A DNA stretch of 59,889 nucleotides from Microbulbifer halophilus (lineage in GTDB: Bacteria; Pseudomonadota; Gammaproteobacteria; Pseudomonadales; Cellvibrionaceae), in assembly GCF_026183675.1 (NCBI RefSeq), contig NZ_JAPIVK010000011.1, forward strand, positions 1 to 59,889. Direction: 5' to 3'. The first letter of the stretch is position 1; every line of letters begins with the position of its first letter. The notes below the pieces were generated by a model. The model made no database searches. It was not told the DNA's origin and worked only from the letters and a program-made list of their open reading frames with translations. Positions 24,430 through 33,121 of this stretch are shown here, one piece after another. The translations under genes and the position numbers were made by a program.

Positions 24430-26313
24430 TTATCGCTGTTCGTCGCGCAGCCCCAGCACCTGCTCCTGCAGCGTCTCCGCCCGTGCCGCCGTCGCATCCA
24501 GCGGTTCGCCCGCCACCACGCTCACCTTCGACCAGAAGCGCCGCGGCAAAGTGGTAAAGGCATTGCCACCCCTGTGGCTGAAGAAACTGCCCCAGAGGCC
24601 GCGCAGGGCCATGGGGACCACCGGCACCGGGGTGCGGTCGAGGATCTTTTCGATCCCGGCCCTGAACGGCTGCAGTTCGCCGTCTCTGGTCAGTTGTCCC
24701 TCGGGGAAGATGCACAGCAGGTCGCCGTCTTTGAGCCCCTGCTCGATTTCCTCGAAAGCCTGTTCGTAGCCCTCGGGATCCTTCTGCCGGGAGCAGATGG
24801 GAATGGCGCGGCCGGTCTTGAAAATAAAGTGCAACACCGGAATCTCGTAGATGGGCTTGTACATGATAAAGCGGATCGGGCGGCGCACGGCGCCGGCCAG
24901 CAACAGAGCGTCCACATAGCTGACGTGGTTGCAGGCGATGATTGCCGGGCCCTCGGCGGGAATCTGCTCCAGCCCCTGGTGTTTGACCCGGTACAGGGTG
25001 TGGGACAGCAGCCAGATCAGCAGGCGCATGGCAAATTCGGGCACGCGGTTGAACACGAAAATTGCCACCGCGGCGTTCATCAGCGCGATCACCATAAAGA
25101 ACTGCGGAATGCTGAAGTCCAGCACACTCAGGAAAACGATACCCAGTATTGCCGAAATCACCATAAACAGGGAGTTCATGATATTGGTCACGGCGATCAC
25201 CCGCGCGCGCAGCTTTTTGTCGGTGCGTTCCTGGATCATGGCGTAGAGGGGCACGATATACAGGCCGCCGAAAATACCGATCAGTGCCAGGTGGAGCAGG
25301 AAGGTCTTGGCACCGGGGCTGGCCCAGAAGGCGCTCAGGGAAACCTCGGTGAGCGGCGCCAGGTTGCCGCCGATCAGCGACAGGGCGATACCGGCGTAGG
25401 TCAGGCCGGCGGCGCCCAGCGGTACCAGCCCCAGCTCGATGCGGCCGCGGGACAGGCGCTCGCAGGCGAGGGAGCCGATGGCCACGCCGATGGTGAAGCT
25501 GCACAGCAGCAGCGCCACCAGCGGTTCGTTGCCGCCCAGCACGTTTTTGCCGAAGCTCGGAATCTGGGTCAGGTAGGCGGCGCCCAGCAGCCAGAACCAG
25601 GAGATGCCGACGATGGCGTAGAAAATGGCCGGTGTGCGGGTGACCTCGCGCAGCATGCGCAGCGTCTGGCGGAAGGGGTTCAGGTCGATCTTCAGCTCGG
25701 GTACCGGCGCGGCCGCATTGGGGATGGCGCGGCACACCAGGTAGCCGACGAGGGCAATACCGATGATCAGGCCGCCGATCCACTGGCTGTCGCTGTTCGC
25801 GTCGCTGGCGCCGGAGAGCACGGTGCCGACGATGGTGCCGCCGAGGATGGCGGTAAAGGTGGCCATTTCCACCAGCGCGTTGCCGCCCACCAGTTCCGAT
25901 TTGCGCAGGTGCTGCGGCAGTATCGCGTACTTGATGGGGCCGAAGAAGGCGGACTGCACGCCCAGCAGGAACAGCACCACCAGGCAGAGCGCGTTGTTGC
26001 CGCCGAGCAGCGCCACCACGCCGACGATGCTGATGCCGATTTCCGCGAGTTTGATACGGCGGATCAGCAGGCTCTTGTCGTATTTGTCCGCGAGTTGCCC
26101 GGCAGTGGCGGAAAACAGGAAGAAGGGCAGGATAAACAGCCCCGCGGCCAGGTTGTTCAGCGCATTGGCCTGGTCTGCGGCCAGGCGGAAGGCGATCATC
26201 ACCATCAGCGCGCTCTTGAACACGTTGTCGTTAAAGGCGCCGAGGAACTGGGTCAGGAAAAACGGTAGAAACCGGCGGCTCGCCAGCAACTGGAACTGGT
26301 TTTTTTCGGCCAT
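24430..26313 (-). CDS. MFS lysophospholipid flippase fused to a PlsC acyltransferase
   Basis: 627 residues from ATG 26313, with AGGGAG upstream. Residues 1-415 are an MFS transporter of the LplT type (FFLTQFLGAFNDNVFKSALM, LADKYDKSLLIRRIK, twelve helices). Residues about 430-625 are a PlsC-type acyltransferase with NHVSYVDA (the HX4D catalytic motif) and FPEGQLTRDG. In Escherichia coli LplT works with Aas, which carries acyltransferase and acyl-ACP synthetase domains; here the synthetase part is missing. Role inferred: inward flipping and re-acylation of lysophospholipids at the inner membrane. Confidence 0.88.
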   Translation of the reverse strand: MAEKNQFQLLASRRFLPFFLTQFLGAFNDNVFKSALMVMIAFRLAADQANALNNLAAGLFILPFFLFSATAGQLADKYDKSLLIRRIKLAEIGISIVGVVALLGGNNALCLVVLFLLGVQSAFFGPIKYAILPQHLRKSELVGGNALVEMATFTAILGGTIVGTVLSGASDANSDSQWIGGLIIGIALVGYLVCRAIPNAAAPVPELKIDLNPFRQTLRMLREVTRTPAIFYAIVGISWFWLLGAAYLTQIPSFGKNVLGGNEPLVALLLCSFTIGVAIGSLACERLSRGRIELGLVPLGAAGLTYAGIALSLIGGNLAPLTEVSLSAFWASPGAKTFLLHLALIGIFGGLYIVPLYAMIQERTDKKLRARVIAVTNIMNSLFMVISAILGIVFLSVLDFSIPQFFMVIALMNAAVAIFVFNRVPEFAMRLLIWLLSHTLYRVKHQGLEQIPAEGPAIIACNHVSYVDALLLAGAVRRPIRFIMYKPIYEIPVLHFIFKTGRAIPICSRQKDPEGYEQAFEEIEQGLKDGDLLCIFPEGQLTRDGELQPFRAGIEKILDRTPVPVVPMALRGLWGSFFSHRGGNAFTTLPRRFWSKVSVVAGEPLDATAARAETLQEQVLGLRDEQR

Positions 26314-26389
26314 GGGCGGAGCTCCCTGTGAGTCAACAGGCTCCATGGTACTAAGCTTTGCTCTGTTGAGGACAGTTCCGGAGGATAAT

Positions 26390-27487
26390 GTGCCGAACAA
26401 TGGACGTTGGTACCGATTTGGTCCGCTCCTGCTGTTGATGCTGGTTGCCGGGTCGTTCGCCCGGGCCCAGGAAGCGTCGGAGCCGGCGCCGCGGCAGATG
26501 GATGTAGGGCTCTATATCAGCCCGCCGTTTGTGATGGAAGAAGATGGCGACTACCGGGGGCTGGCCCTTGACCTGTGGCGGGAGGTCGCTGCGGAGCAGA
26601 ATCTGCAGTCGAACTATCGGACCTTCGATACGCTCGGTGATCTGGTAGAGGCCACCGCATCCGGCGATATCGATGTCGCCGTCACCAACCTGACCATTAC
26701 CGAGGGGCGTGCCGAGCGCATCGATTTTACCCAGCCCTGGTTCGACGCCGGCCTGCGCATCATGGTGGACAAGAGCCAGGGCGGCGGCTTCCTGGCGGTG
26801 TTCCGCGGGCTCCGGGATTCCGGGCACCTGGAGGGCTACCTGTGGCTGATCTCGATCATCCTGCTGTTCACGCTGCTGTTCACGCTGTTCGATCGCCGTT
26901 TCGACAGCGAGTTTCCGCGCCGCTGGCGGGAGGGCCTGGCGGAGAGTTTCTACTCGGTGATGTCCATTGCCACCTCGGGGCAGATGATGCGCAAGAACCT
27001 GTTCGGCTGGATCGGACGCATCTGGGAGGGGCTGTGGCTGGTGTGTGGTGTGGCGGTGGTGTCCTATATCACCGCGTCGGTGACCAGCGTGATGACATCG
27101 ATCAGCCTTACCAGCCAGATCAACGGCCTGCGGGATCTGCCTGGCAAGACAGTGGGGGTGTTCAGCGGCAGTGTCGCAGAGGAATTTGTACAGCAACAGG
27201 GAATCGCTTCGAGGGGATTCAAGGATATCGACGAGGCGGTGCAGGCGCTGTCGGACGGGCGGGTCGAGGCGATCGTCGGCGATGCGCCAGTGCTGGCCTA
27301 CTATGCGCATACTCATCCGGAGCTGCCGTTGTTGATGGTGGGCAAGATTTTTCAGCCGGACAAGTACGGTTTCGGGCTGGCTCGACACAGCGAGCTGCGG
27401 CGGCCGATCAGTGTGGACATCATCGGTGCCCGGGAGAGCGGTCGGATACGGGAGTTGCGCGAGAAGTATTTCGGCCAGCCGCGCTAG
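26390..27487 (+). CDS. Prokaryotic ionotropic-glutamate-receptor-like channel
   Basis: 365 residues from GTG 26390, six bases after GGAGG. Residues 1-22 are a signal peptide (LLLLMLVAGSFARA). An amino-acid-binding SBP_bac_3 domain is split in two: lobe 1 (VGLYISPPFVMEED, GDIDVAVTNLTITEGRAERIDFTQPW) and lobe 2 (LPGKTVGVFSGSVAEEF, DGRVEAIVGDAPVLAYY). Between them lie a membrane helix, a pore loop (FYSVMSIATSGQMM) and a second helix with SYITASVTSVMTS, corresponding to the SYTANL gating motif of glutamate receptors. The K+ filter GYG of GluR0 is absent, so ion selectivity must differ. Ligand unknown. Divergent from the flippase gene. Confidence 0.82.
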   Translation: MPNNGRWYRFGPLLLLMLVAGSFARAQEASEPAPRQMDVGLYISPPFVMEEDGDYRGLALDLWREVAAEQNLQSNYRTFDTLGDLVEATASGDIDVAVTNLTITEGRAERIDFTQPWFDAGLRIMVDKSQGGGFLAVFRGLRDSGHLEGYLWLISIILLFTLLFTLFDRRFDSEFPRRWREGLAESFYSVMSIATSGQMMRKNLFGWIGRIWEGLWLVCGVAVVSYITASVTSVMTSISLTSQINGLRDLPGKTVGVFSGSVAEEFVQQQGIASRGFKDIDEAVQALSDGRVEAIVGDAPVLAYYAHTHPELPLLMVGKIFQPDKYGFGLARHSELRRPISVDIIGARESGRIRELREKYFGQPR

Positions 27488-27653
27488 TGGTCCATTCGGT
27501 AAATTCTGTAACACTATCTCTTCGCCACAGGCCCCAGTGCTGCGTTGAAAAAGCTTGAATTAGCGCTACTAGCCCTGCGCTTTGCGATGCCCAGGTGGCG
27601 GTAGCTGTCCATCATCGCCGTCAGGGAGGCGTTGCGAATATCCACCGGCGGTA

Positions 27654-27849
27654 TCAGTTGTTGTGGTTGCCGAAGGTGGCAATGCAGCTGTCCTCGCAGC
27701 GGTCCATGACCAGCAGATCCCAGTAGTAGTGACCGATTTCGTGGCGGAAGTGGCCGATCAGTGTGCGGTGGCCTCCTCCAGCTCCAGGCGCATTTCTGCA
27801 GCAGTGCGCCACAGTCGACGTTGCCGCAGATGCAAGTAAAGGTTTTCAT
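27654..27849 (-). pseudogene. Decayed zinc-binding metallopeptidase gene
   Basis: The reverse strand starts MKTFTCICGN, like the N-terminal zinc ribbon of the putative zinc-binding metallopeptidase family (PF15887). It then jumps to the family's catalytic region in another frame: TLIGHFRHEIGHYYWDLL and DRCEDSCIATFG, with the HExxH-type motif near 27738. The middle and the C-terminal part are missing and frames shift at least once, around 27770-27785. The remnant stops at TGA 27654-27656. A further in-frame tail to 27514 is read-through. Confidence 0.75.
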
Positions 27850-27956
27850 GCAGATAAGGTTAGTTGGTAGACATCAGCCCGGCAGCGGGGAGGATGGCGG
27901 CGGTGGGGATTGCCAATAAGCTGGCAGGCAAACGGTACCCAGGGGAGTTGAAATCA

Positions 27957-28505
27957 ATGCAGTCGGAAAAAGACAAGATGCTGGCCGGGCAGCCCTATGT
28001 GGCCACGGATGCTGAGCTGGTGGCGGCGCGAATGCGAGCCAAGTCTCTGTGCCATCGTTTCAACATAGCCGATCCCACGGACCTGCCGGCGCGCATGGCG
28101 CCGCTGCGGGATTTACTGGAACTGGCGGGCGAGGCGCATATCGAACCCAATTTCTTCTGCGATTACGGTTTCAATATCTGCATCGGGGAAAGCTTCTACG
28201 CGAATCACAACCTGACGATACTGGATGTCTGCCGTGTAGAGATAGGCGCAAATGTACTCTTCGGCCCCGGCGTCATGCTGTCCGCGGCCACGCATCCGCT
28301 GGATCCGGTGGAGCGCCTGACCACCGAGTCCGGCGCGCCGATCCGTATCGGCGACAGTGTCTGGCTGGGGGGCAATGTGGCGGTGCTGCCGGGAGTGACG
28401 ATTGGCGACAACTGTGTGATCGGGGCGGGCAGTGTGGTGAACCGGGATATCCCGTCGAATACGCTGGCAGTGGGGAATCCCTGTCGGGTGGTGCGGGAGC
28501 TTTGA
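27957..28505 (+). CDS. maa: Sugar O-acetyltransferase, Maa/NodL type
   Basis: 182 residues from ATG 27957 with AGGGGAG upstream. The N-terminal MQSEKDKMLAGQPYVATDAEL is the maltose-acetyltransferase cap domain. Residues about 60-180 are hexapeptide repeats forming a left-handed beta-helix (NICIGESFYANHNLTILD, GDSVWLGGNVAVLPGVTIG, CVIGAGSVVNRDIP). The catalytic His lies in ATHPLDPVER near residue 114. It transfers acetyl from acetyl-CoA to hydroxyls of sugars such as maltose or glucose in the cytoplasm. Symbol is by similarity; the natural sugar is not known. Confidence 0.88.
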   Translation: MQSEKDKMLAGQPYVATDAELVAARMRAKSLCHRFNIADPTDLPARMAPLRDLLELAGEAHIEPNFFCDYGFNICIGESFYANHNLTILDVCRVEIGANVLFGPGVMLSAATHPLDPVERLTTESGAPIRIGDSVWLGGNVAVLPGVTIGDNCVIGAGSVVNRDIPSNTLAVGNPCRVVREL

Positions 28506-28536
28506 GGCGTCGATGCCAGTGGCGATAAAAAAACGG

Positions 28537-28588
28537 GTAGGGTGCGCCGCGCGCACCGGTCCCGTACCGGCACACACGGCGCACCCCA
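28537..28588. repeat. GTAGGGTGCGCC-type inverted repeat
   Basis: Bases 28537-28557 pair imperfectly with 28569-28588 around a 11-base loop. The outer arm matches the hairpin at 13831-13906, so this is a dispersed repeat. It directly adjoins the terminator at 28588. Confidence 0.6.
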
Positions 28589-28615
28589 CAAAAAAAGCCC
28601 CGCGGTTGCGGGGCT
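28588..28615 (-). terminator. Terminator of the M13 peptidase gene
   Basis: AGCCCCGC (28596-28603) pairs with GCGGGGCT (28608-28615). On the reverse strand the hairpin is followed by seven or more T. It is 34 bases after the peptidase stop and could also serve the acetyltransferase gene. Confidence 0.85.
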
Positions 28616-28649
28616 CTCTGTCTTCGGTCTTCTGACTTCAGTCCTCCGG

Positions 28650-30725
28650 CTACCAGATAACGACGCGCTCGTCTTCCGGCAGGTACATGTCGTCGTCTTC
28701 CTTCACCTCGAACGCGGTGTAGAAAGCGTCGACATTCGGGAGTACACCCAGTACCCGGTATTTGCCCGGGGAGTGCGGGTCGGTTTTCAGTTTGGTGCTC
28801 AGTGCCTCGTCGCGGATCTTGCCCCGCCAGACCTGGGCCCAGCCCATGAACAGGCGCTGGTTGCCGCTGAAGCCGTCGATCACCGGTGCTTCACCGTCGT
28901 CCAGCGACATCCGGTAGGCCTTGTGGGCAATGCCCAGGCCCGAGAGGTCGCCGATGTTCTCGCCCAGGGTCAGCTCGCCGTTGATATGCTCGTCCGGCAG
29001 CGGCTCGAAGGCGTTGTACTGGGCCACCAGTTTGCCCGTGAGCTGGTCGAAGTTCTCGCGGTCGGAGTCGGTCCACCAGTTGTTCAGGTAGCCCTTGCCG
29101 TCGTACTTGCTGCCTTTATCGTCGAAGCCGTGGCCGATCTCGTGGCCGATCACGCCGCCGATACCGCCGTAGTTGACCGCGTCGTCCGCTTCCATGTTGA
29201 AAAACGGCGGCTGCAGGATGGCGGCCGGGAAGACGATCTCGTTCATCGGCGGGTTGTAGTAGGCGTTCACCGTCTGCGGGTTCATGTGCCACTCTTTGCG
29301 GTTGAGCGGCTGGCCGAGTTTGTCGCGCTCGTAGTCGGCTTCAAACTGGCGCGCCGCCAGTACATTGCCCACCAGGTCGTCGCCGCTTACGTTCAGGTCG
29401 CTGTAGTCGCGCCACTCGTCCGGGTAGCCGATCTTGGTGGTGAAGTTGGCCAGCTTGGTCAGGGCCTCTTTCTTGGTCTCCCCGCTCATCCAGCTGAGGG
29501 ATTGGATGGAGTCCCGGTAGGCGGCCTTGAGGTTGTCCACCAGTTCCAGCATGCGGGCCTTGGCTTCCGGCGGGAAGTGCTTGGCCACATAGCGTTTGCC
29601 CACCAGCTCGCCGGCGGAGCCGTTGACGAATTTCACCGCGCGCTTCCAGCGGGGTTCCATTTCCTCGACACCCTGGATTTCGGTGCCGTAGAAGTCGAAG
29701 CGGGCCCGGGCCAGTTCGCCGTGCATGTAGGGCGCCATGGAAGTCAGCAGCCTGACCTTCAGGTAGCGTTTCCAGGTGCCGAGGTCGGTGTCGGCGATGA
29801 TCTGGTTGGCGGCGGCGAAATAGTCCGGCTGGCCGACGATCACGTTTTCCGCGCTTTCAACCTGGGCGGTCGGCAGATATTGATCCCAGTTGATTGCCGG
29901 CAGCATCTCCGCCACTTCAGCCAAGGTTTTCTTGTTGTAGGTTTTGTCCGGGTCGCGGTTGTCGACGCGGGTCCACTGGTGTTCGGCGAGGCTCTTCTCC
30001 AGTTGGTAGACGGTGTCCGTCATGGCGTCGGCGTCTTCCAGACCGGCCAGTTGCTGTACCTTCACCAGATAGTCCCGATAGGCCTGTTGCAGCTTCCGGC
30101 CTTTATCGCTGTCGTCGAAATAGTAATCGCGGTCGGGTAGGCCCAGGCCGGACTGCCAGAAGTGGGCGATGTAGGATTCCACGTCCTTCGCGTCCTGGTT
30201 GATGAAGACACCGAAGGGCGCGTCGTAGCCGATGGCATCGGCGTAGGCGAAGTAGCGGGACAGGTCGCCGCGATTTTCGATCGCGTCGATTTTCGCCATC
30301 TCGCCGTCGAGGGCGGCCAGGCCGCGTTCCTCGATCTGCTCCTCGTTCATGAAACTGTTGTAGAGGGCGCCGATCTTCTTCGCGTCGGTGTTGTCGGCGT
30401 GCTCGCCGGCTTCCATGATCAGGGCCTTGACCTGTTCCGTGCTGCGGTCGCGCAGCAGGTCGAAGGCGCCCCAGCGGGACTTGTCGGACGGGATTTCGGT
30501 CTTGTCCATCCAGCCGCCGTTGACGTAGGCGAAGAAGTCATCCTGCGGGCGGACTGCGGTGTTCATGGCGCCGAGGTCGATACCGGAGCTCAGCTCGGTG
30601 GGCTGCACGGCGGCGGTGGTGGCAGAATCGGCGGTTTGCGCCCCGGCCTGGTCGGCGGGTGCCTCCGATTTGGAGCAGCCGGCCACCAGGCCGGCGATGG
30701 CGACAGAAAGCAGTAGTTTGTTCAT
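28650..30725 (-). CDS. pepO: M13-family zinc endopeptidase (neprilysin/PepO type), lipoprotein
   Basis: 691 residues from ATG 30725. A lipoprotein signal ends in LVAGC, with Cys17, so it is membrane anchored in the periplasm. The N-terminal M13 domain includes PQDDFFAYVNGGWMDKTEIP. The catalytic domain has NAYYNPPMNEIVFPAAILQ, the zinc motif GHEIGHGFDD (His528 and His532) and ELTLGENIGDLSG, carrying the third zinc ligand Glu. It ends PEDERVVIW, the usual M13 terminus. The family cuts short peptides. A dedicated terminator follows, and the gene appears monocistronic. Confidence 0.92.
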   Translation of the reverse strand: MNKLLLSVAIAGLVAGCSKSEAPADQAGAQTADSATTAAVQPTELSSGIDLGAMNTAVRPQDDFFAYVNGGWMDKTEIPSDKSRWGAFDLLRDRSTEQVKALIMEAGEHADNTDAKKIGALYNSFMNEEQIEERGLAALDGEMAKIDAIENRGDLSRYFAYADAIGYDAPFGVFINQDAKDVESYIAHFWQSGLGLPDRDYYFDDSDKGRKLQQAYRDYLVKVQQLAGLEDADAMTDTVYQLEKSLAEHQWTRVDNRDPDKTYNKKTLAEVAEMLPAINWDQYLPTAQVESAENVIVGQPDYFAAANQIIADTDLGTWKRYLKVRLLTSMAPYMHGELARARFDFYGTEIQGVEEMEPRWKRAVKFVNGSAGELVGKRYVAKHFPPEAKARMLELVDNLKAAYRDSIQSLSWMSGETKKEALTKLANFTTKIGYPDEWRDYSDLNVSGDDLVGNVLAARQFEADYERDKLGQPLNRKEWHMNPQTVNAYYNPPMNEIVFPAAILQPPFFNMEADDAVNYGGIGGVIGHEIGHGFDDKGSKYDGKGYLNNWWTDSDRENFDQLTGKLVAQYNAFEPLPDEHINGELTLGENIGDLSGLGIAHKAYRMSLDDGEAPVIDGFSGNQRLFMGWAQVWRGKIRDEALSTKLKTDPHSPGKYRVLGVLPNVDAFYTAFEVKEDDDMYLPEDERVVIW

Positions 30726-30845
30726 ATCGGGCCTTTCTTGCGGATCGTTAGGCTGATTATTCCCGTCGGATATTACGCCGCCGTGGCTGCGGTGGGCAAC
30801 CGGGCCTGCGACCGGGTAGCGGCCGGAAAGGGCGGCCCGAATGAA

Positions 30846-30868
30846 AAAGCCCCGCGGGGCGGGGCTTT
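30846..30868 (-). terminator. Terminator of the CHI-like/TonB-C gene
   Basis: AAAGCCCCGC (30846-30855) and GCGGGGCTTT (30859-30868) with loop GGG. The reverse strand continues with T residues. It is nine bases past the stop. Confidence 0.85.
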
Positions 30869-30876
30869 CGGTAGGG

Positions 30877-32070
30877 TCAATTCGACAGCTGGAAGGTGAT
30901 GGGCAAGGTAAAGCGGAATTCATCCTCAATCAGCTGCGACGGCGCCGTGGGAAAGGGGCTGGCATCCTCCACGGCTTTGCGGGCGGCGCGGTTCAGGGTG
31001 GCGTAGCGGGAATCCTGCACCGTCTGCACATCCCTGACTTCGCCCCGCTGGTCGATGGTGACGTTCAGGCGCACGCTGCCTTCCTGGCCGCGCTCCTGGG
31101 CCCGCTGCGGGTAGCGGATATGGCCGTAGGTATGGCGCAGCAGTTGCGAATGGTAGAGCTGGCGCGCGAGGATGAGGTCGGCGGTCAGTGTTTCTTCCTC
31201 CTCCTCTTCTTCCATTTCCGGCGGCGCGCTGCGTTTGGCGGCCTCCTGCCTGGCGGGCTTGGCCGGCTCCGGCTGGCTCGGCTCGGGGGCGGCTTTCTCG
31301 GCGGCCCCGGCCGCTGCGGCTGCCGTCTCATTCGCGGAAGCCAGGGAGGGTTTCGGCACTTCGGTGGCGGCCAGTGTCGGTTTCTCGACCTCGGGATCTT
31401 CGGCTTCGGGCTCGGTCGCGGCGACTTCCTCCTCGACCGGCTCTTCGGAGGCTTCGGCCTCGCGGGCCTCGAGCTGGTCCTCGATCTCGGCGATACGCTC
31501 GGCGGTCGGTTCCAGGGCCTCGTAGCGGCCCAGCATGGAGGATTCGACATCGCCGTCGGCCAGCAGTCCCTCGCGGAAATCGGAAGACGGCGGCACCGGG
31601 CCCACCCAGGCACGCAGCAGGGTGTTGAAGAATTCGCGATCTTCGATCTGGCCCAGCGGCAAGCCGTTCAGGGCGACGCTGGTGGTGCCGGTATCGACGG
31701 CGAAGACGACATCCAGGTGGTCGCCTTTGTAGAAGCGGCCCTGGAACAGGTTGGCGAAGGTCACCATGTTGTCGGCCTGTTCGGTGAGCAGGTCGCCGGG
31801 ATTGTTGATGGCGATGCCTTCCATCCACTGGTTGCGGAAGCGCCGCGCCGAGAGCCGGTCCGCGACGATGCGAATCTCGAGGCGGCGCGGCATGTCGTTG
31901 TCGAGCAGGGCGCTGGAGTTGGTGGTGAGATTTTCGGAGTAGACCGCAGCAATGTAACGGTCCTTGTTGAATTGCTGTTCGAGGGCGAGCCCGTTCAGCA
32001 GCGGCGCAGCATGGGCGGACAACGCCGTCGCAAACGCCAGTAGAGCGGTGACGAGTTTTATCGGTTTCAT
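30877..32070 (-). CDS. Fusion of a chalcone-isomerase-like domain and a TonB C-terminal domain
   Basis: 397 residues with a signal peptide (cleavage near LSAHAAP). Residues 25-185 look like the periplasmic chalcone-isomerase-like domain (LNGLALEQQFNKDRYIAAVY, ALLDNDMPRRLEIRIVADRL, LNGLPLGQIEDREFFNTLLRAWVGPVPPS-type ending). Residues about 190-295 are a long acidic, alanine- and proline-rich linker (EEPVEEEVAATEPEAEDPE). Residues about 310-397 are a TonB C-terminal domain (YGHIRYPQRAQERGQEGSV, VTIDQRGEVRDVQTVQDS). No inner-membrane anchor like that of TonB is seen after cleavage, so energy transduction is doubtful. The role is unknown; the fold order suggests an envelope protein bridging partners. 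Confidence 0.75.
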   Translation of the reverse strand: MKPIKLVTALLAFATALSAHAAPLLNGLALEQQFNKDRYIAAVYSENLTTNSSALLDNDMPRRLEIRIVADRLSARRFRNQWMEGIAINNPGDLLTEQADNMVTFANLFQGRFYKGDHLDVVFAVDTGTTSVALNGLPLGQIEDREFFNTLLRAWVGPVPPSSDFREGLLADGDVESSMLGRYEALEPTAERIAEIEDQLEAREAEASEEPVEEEVAATEPEAEDPEVEKPTLAATEVPKPSLASANETAAAAAGAAEKAAPEPSQPEPAKPARQEAAKRSAPPEMEEEEEEETLTADLILARQLYHSQLLRHTYGHIRYPQRAQERGQEGSVRLNVTIDQRGEVRDVQTVQDSRYATLNRAARKAVEDASPFPTAPSQLIEDEFRFTLPITFQLSN

Positions 32071-32416
32071 TGTTCTGCGGTATCTTTGTTTCCGGATGGG
32101 GTGGATCCGGCGGATAAGACTTTGGCACCCCCCTCCCCCTAGGCGTGCCGACCAGAATAGTTTTGCTGTTTGGCACTATCGACCAAATTAATCTGGACTC
32201 TGCCTAACTCTACTGTAACTGGAATGGAGTTCAAGTCTGAAATAGGTAGAATGTCTCGTTTTCTCGAATGGGAGCGTGGTGAGAGAAGACAGCCATCACT
32301 CTGTCGATAGAATGCGCTGGCTCGATGCGGCCGAGACTGCTTCCATTGTCCTCCTCTGTTTCGGCAGCGGTCCCGCCCGAAACGGGCCAAATTTTGAAAA
32401 TCTTAATAAGTACCGA
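32071..32416. other. Divergent intergenic region
   Basis: 346 bases between divergent genes. An upstream in-frame extension of the cyclic-nucleotide-binding gene (to 32276) exists but does not read like protein of this family. No hairpin or operator was recognised. Confidence 0.4.
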
Positions 32417-33121
32417 ATGGATACCAAACCGCTCAGTGATTATCCGCGGGATGCCGTGGATCGTCTGTTAAATGTCATTCATCTTTTTCGTGATATTCGT
32501 GCAACCAGCGAGTGGCAGTACGATGTATTGCTGAAACGCTCCCGCCTGGTCAGTCTGGAGCAGGGTGAACAATTATTGAGCGCGGGAGACGTGGATCAGT
32601 GGCTCTACTTCCTGTTGCGCGGTGAACTGTATGTGCAAATGGAGGCGGAATCCCCGGCGCCGGCCGCCGACCGCCCGCTGGCGGTGATCCGGCCGGGGGA
32701 GCTGTTCGGCGATCTGTCGATGCTGCTGGCCGAACCGCGCAGCGCCACCGTCGTCGCCAGCCCCGCCAGTCGCGACACCCAGGTGCTGGGAGTGGATTGC
32801 ACCCTGTTCAGCGACCTGGACGATTTCTCCCTGTTGCACCTGCCCACCAAACTGGTGTTCTACCGCAATATGGTGCACTCGCTGCGCTGGAAGCTGGAGG
32901 TCTACCGCTCCAAGTACCCGGAGCACCAACTGGCGGACAGCCACCGCAAACTGAAGCTGTATACCGGGCCGAAGAACTGTCGCGAGGAGCTGGTGGCGCA
33001 GGCGGACCAGGCCCGCGCCCTGGCGCGTATCCTGCTGAGCTGGAATGCCGAATTCGGCAGCGGCGAGCTGATGGACGACGAATCGGACATGTCGGATTTC
33101 CTCGAATCCATGTTGTCCTGA
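32417..33121 (+). CDS. Cyclic-nucleotide-binding domain protein
   Basis: 234 residues from ATG 32417. Residues about 30-140 fit a cNMP-binding (CAP_ED) beta-roll: LVSLEQGEQLLSAGDVDQWLYFLLRGEL, and IRPGELFGDLSMLLAEPRSATVVA, which matches the phosphate-binding cassette with its Gly-Glu-Leu and Arg-Ser-Ala elements. No DNA-binding helix-turn-helix follows; the C-terminal 90 residues are helical and acidic (MDDESDMSDFLESML). It may therefore be a cAMP-responsive adaptor rather than a CRP-type regulator. The ligand is inferred. The ribosome binding site is weak. Confidence 0.75.
   Translation: MDTKPLSDYPRDAVDRLLNVIHLFRDIRATSEWQYDVLLKRSRLVSLEQGEQLLSAGDVDQWLYFLLRGELYVQMEAESPAPAADRPLAVIRPGELFGDLSMLLAEPRSATVVASPASRDTQVLGVDCTLFSDLDDFSLLHLPTKLVFYRNMVHSLRWKLEVYRSKYPEHQLADSHRKLKLYTGPKNCREELVAQADQARALARILLSWNAEFGSGELMDDESDMSDFLESMLS

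Noticed and set aside
25763..26389. Longer upstream start for the channel gene
   Set aside because: The extension overlaps the flippase gene antisense; GTG 26390 has GGAGG at the right distance and opens directly into a signal peptide.
26390..27487. Channel gene considered as an amino-acid ABC-transporter binding protein
   Set aside because: The binding domain is split by a membrane pore segment with a receptor-type gating motif, and no ABC permease or ATPase genes are near.
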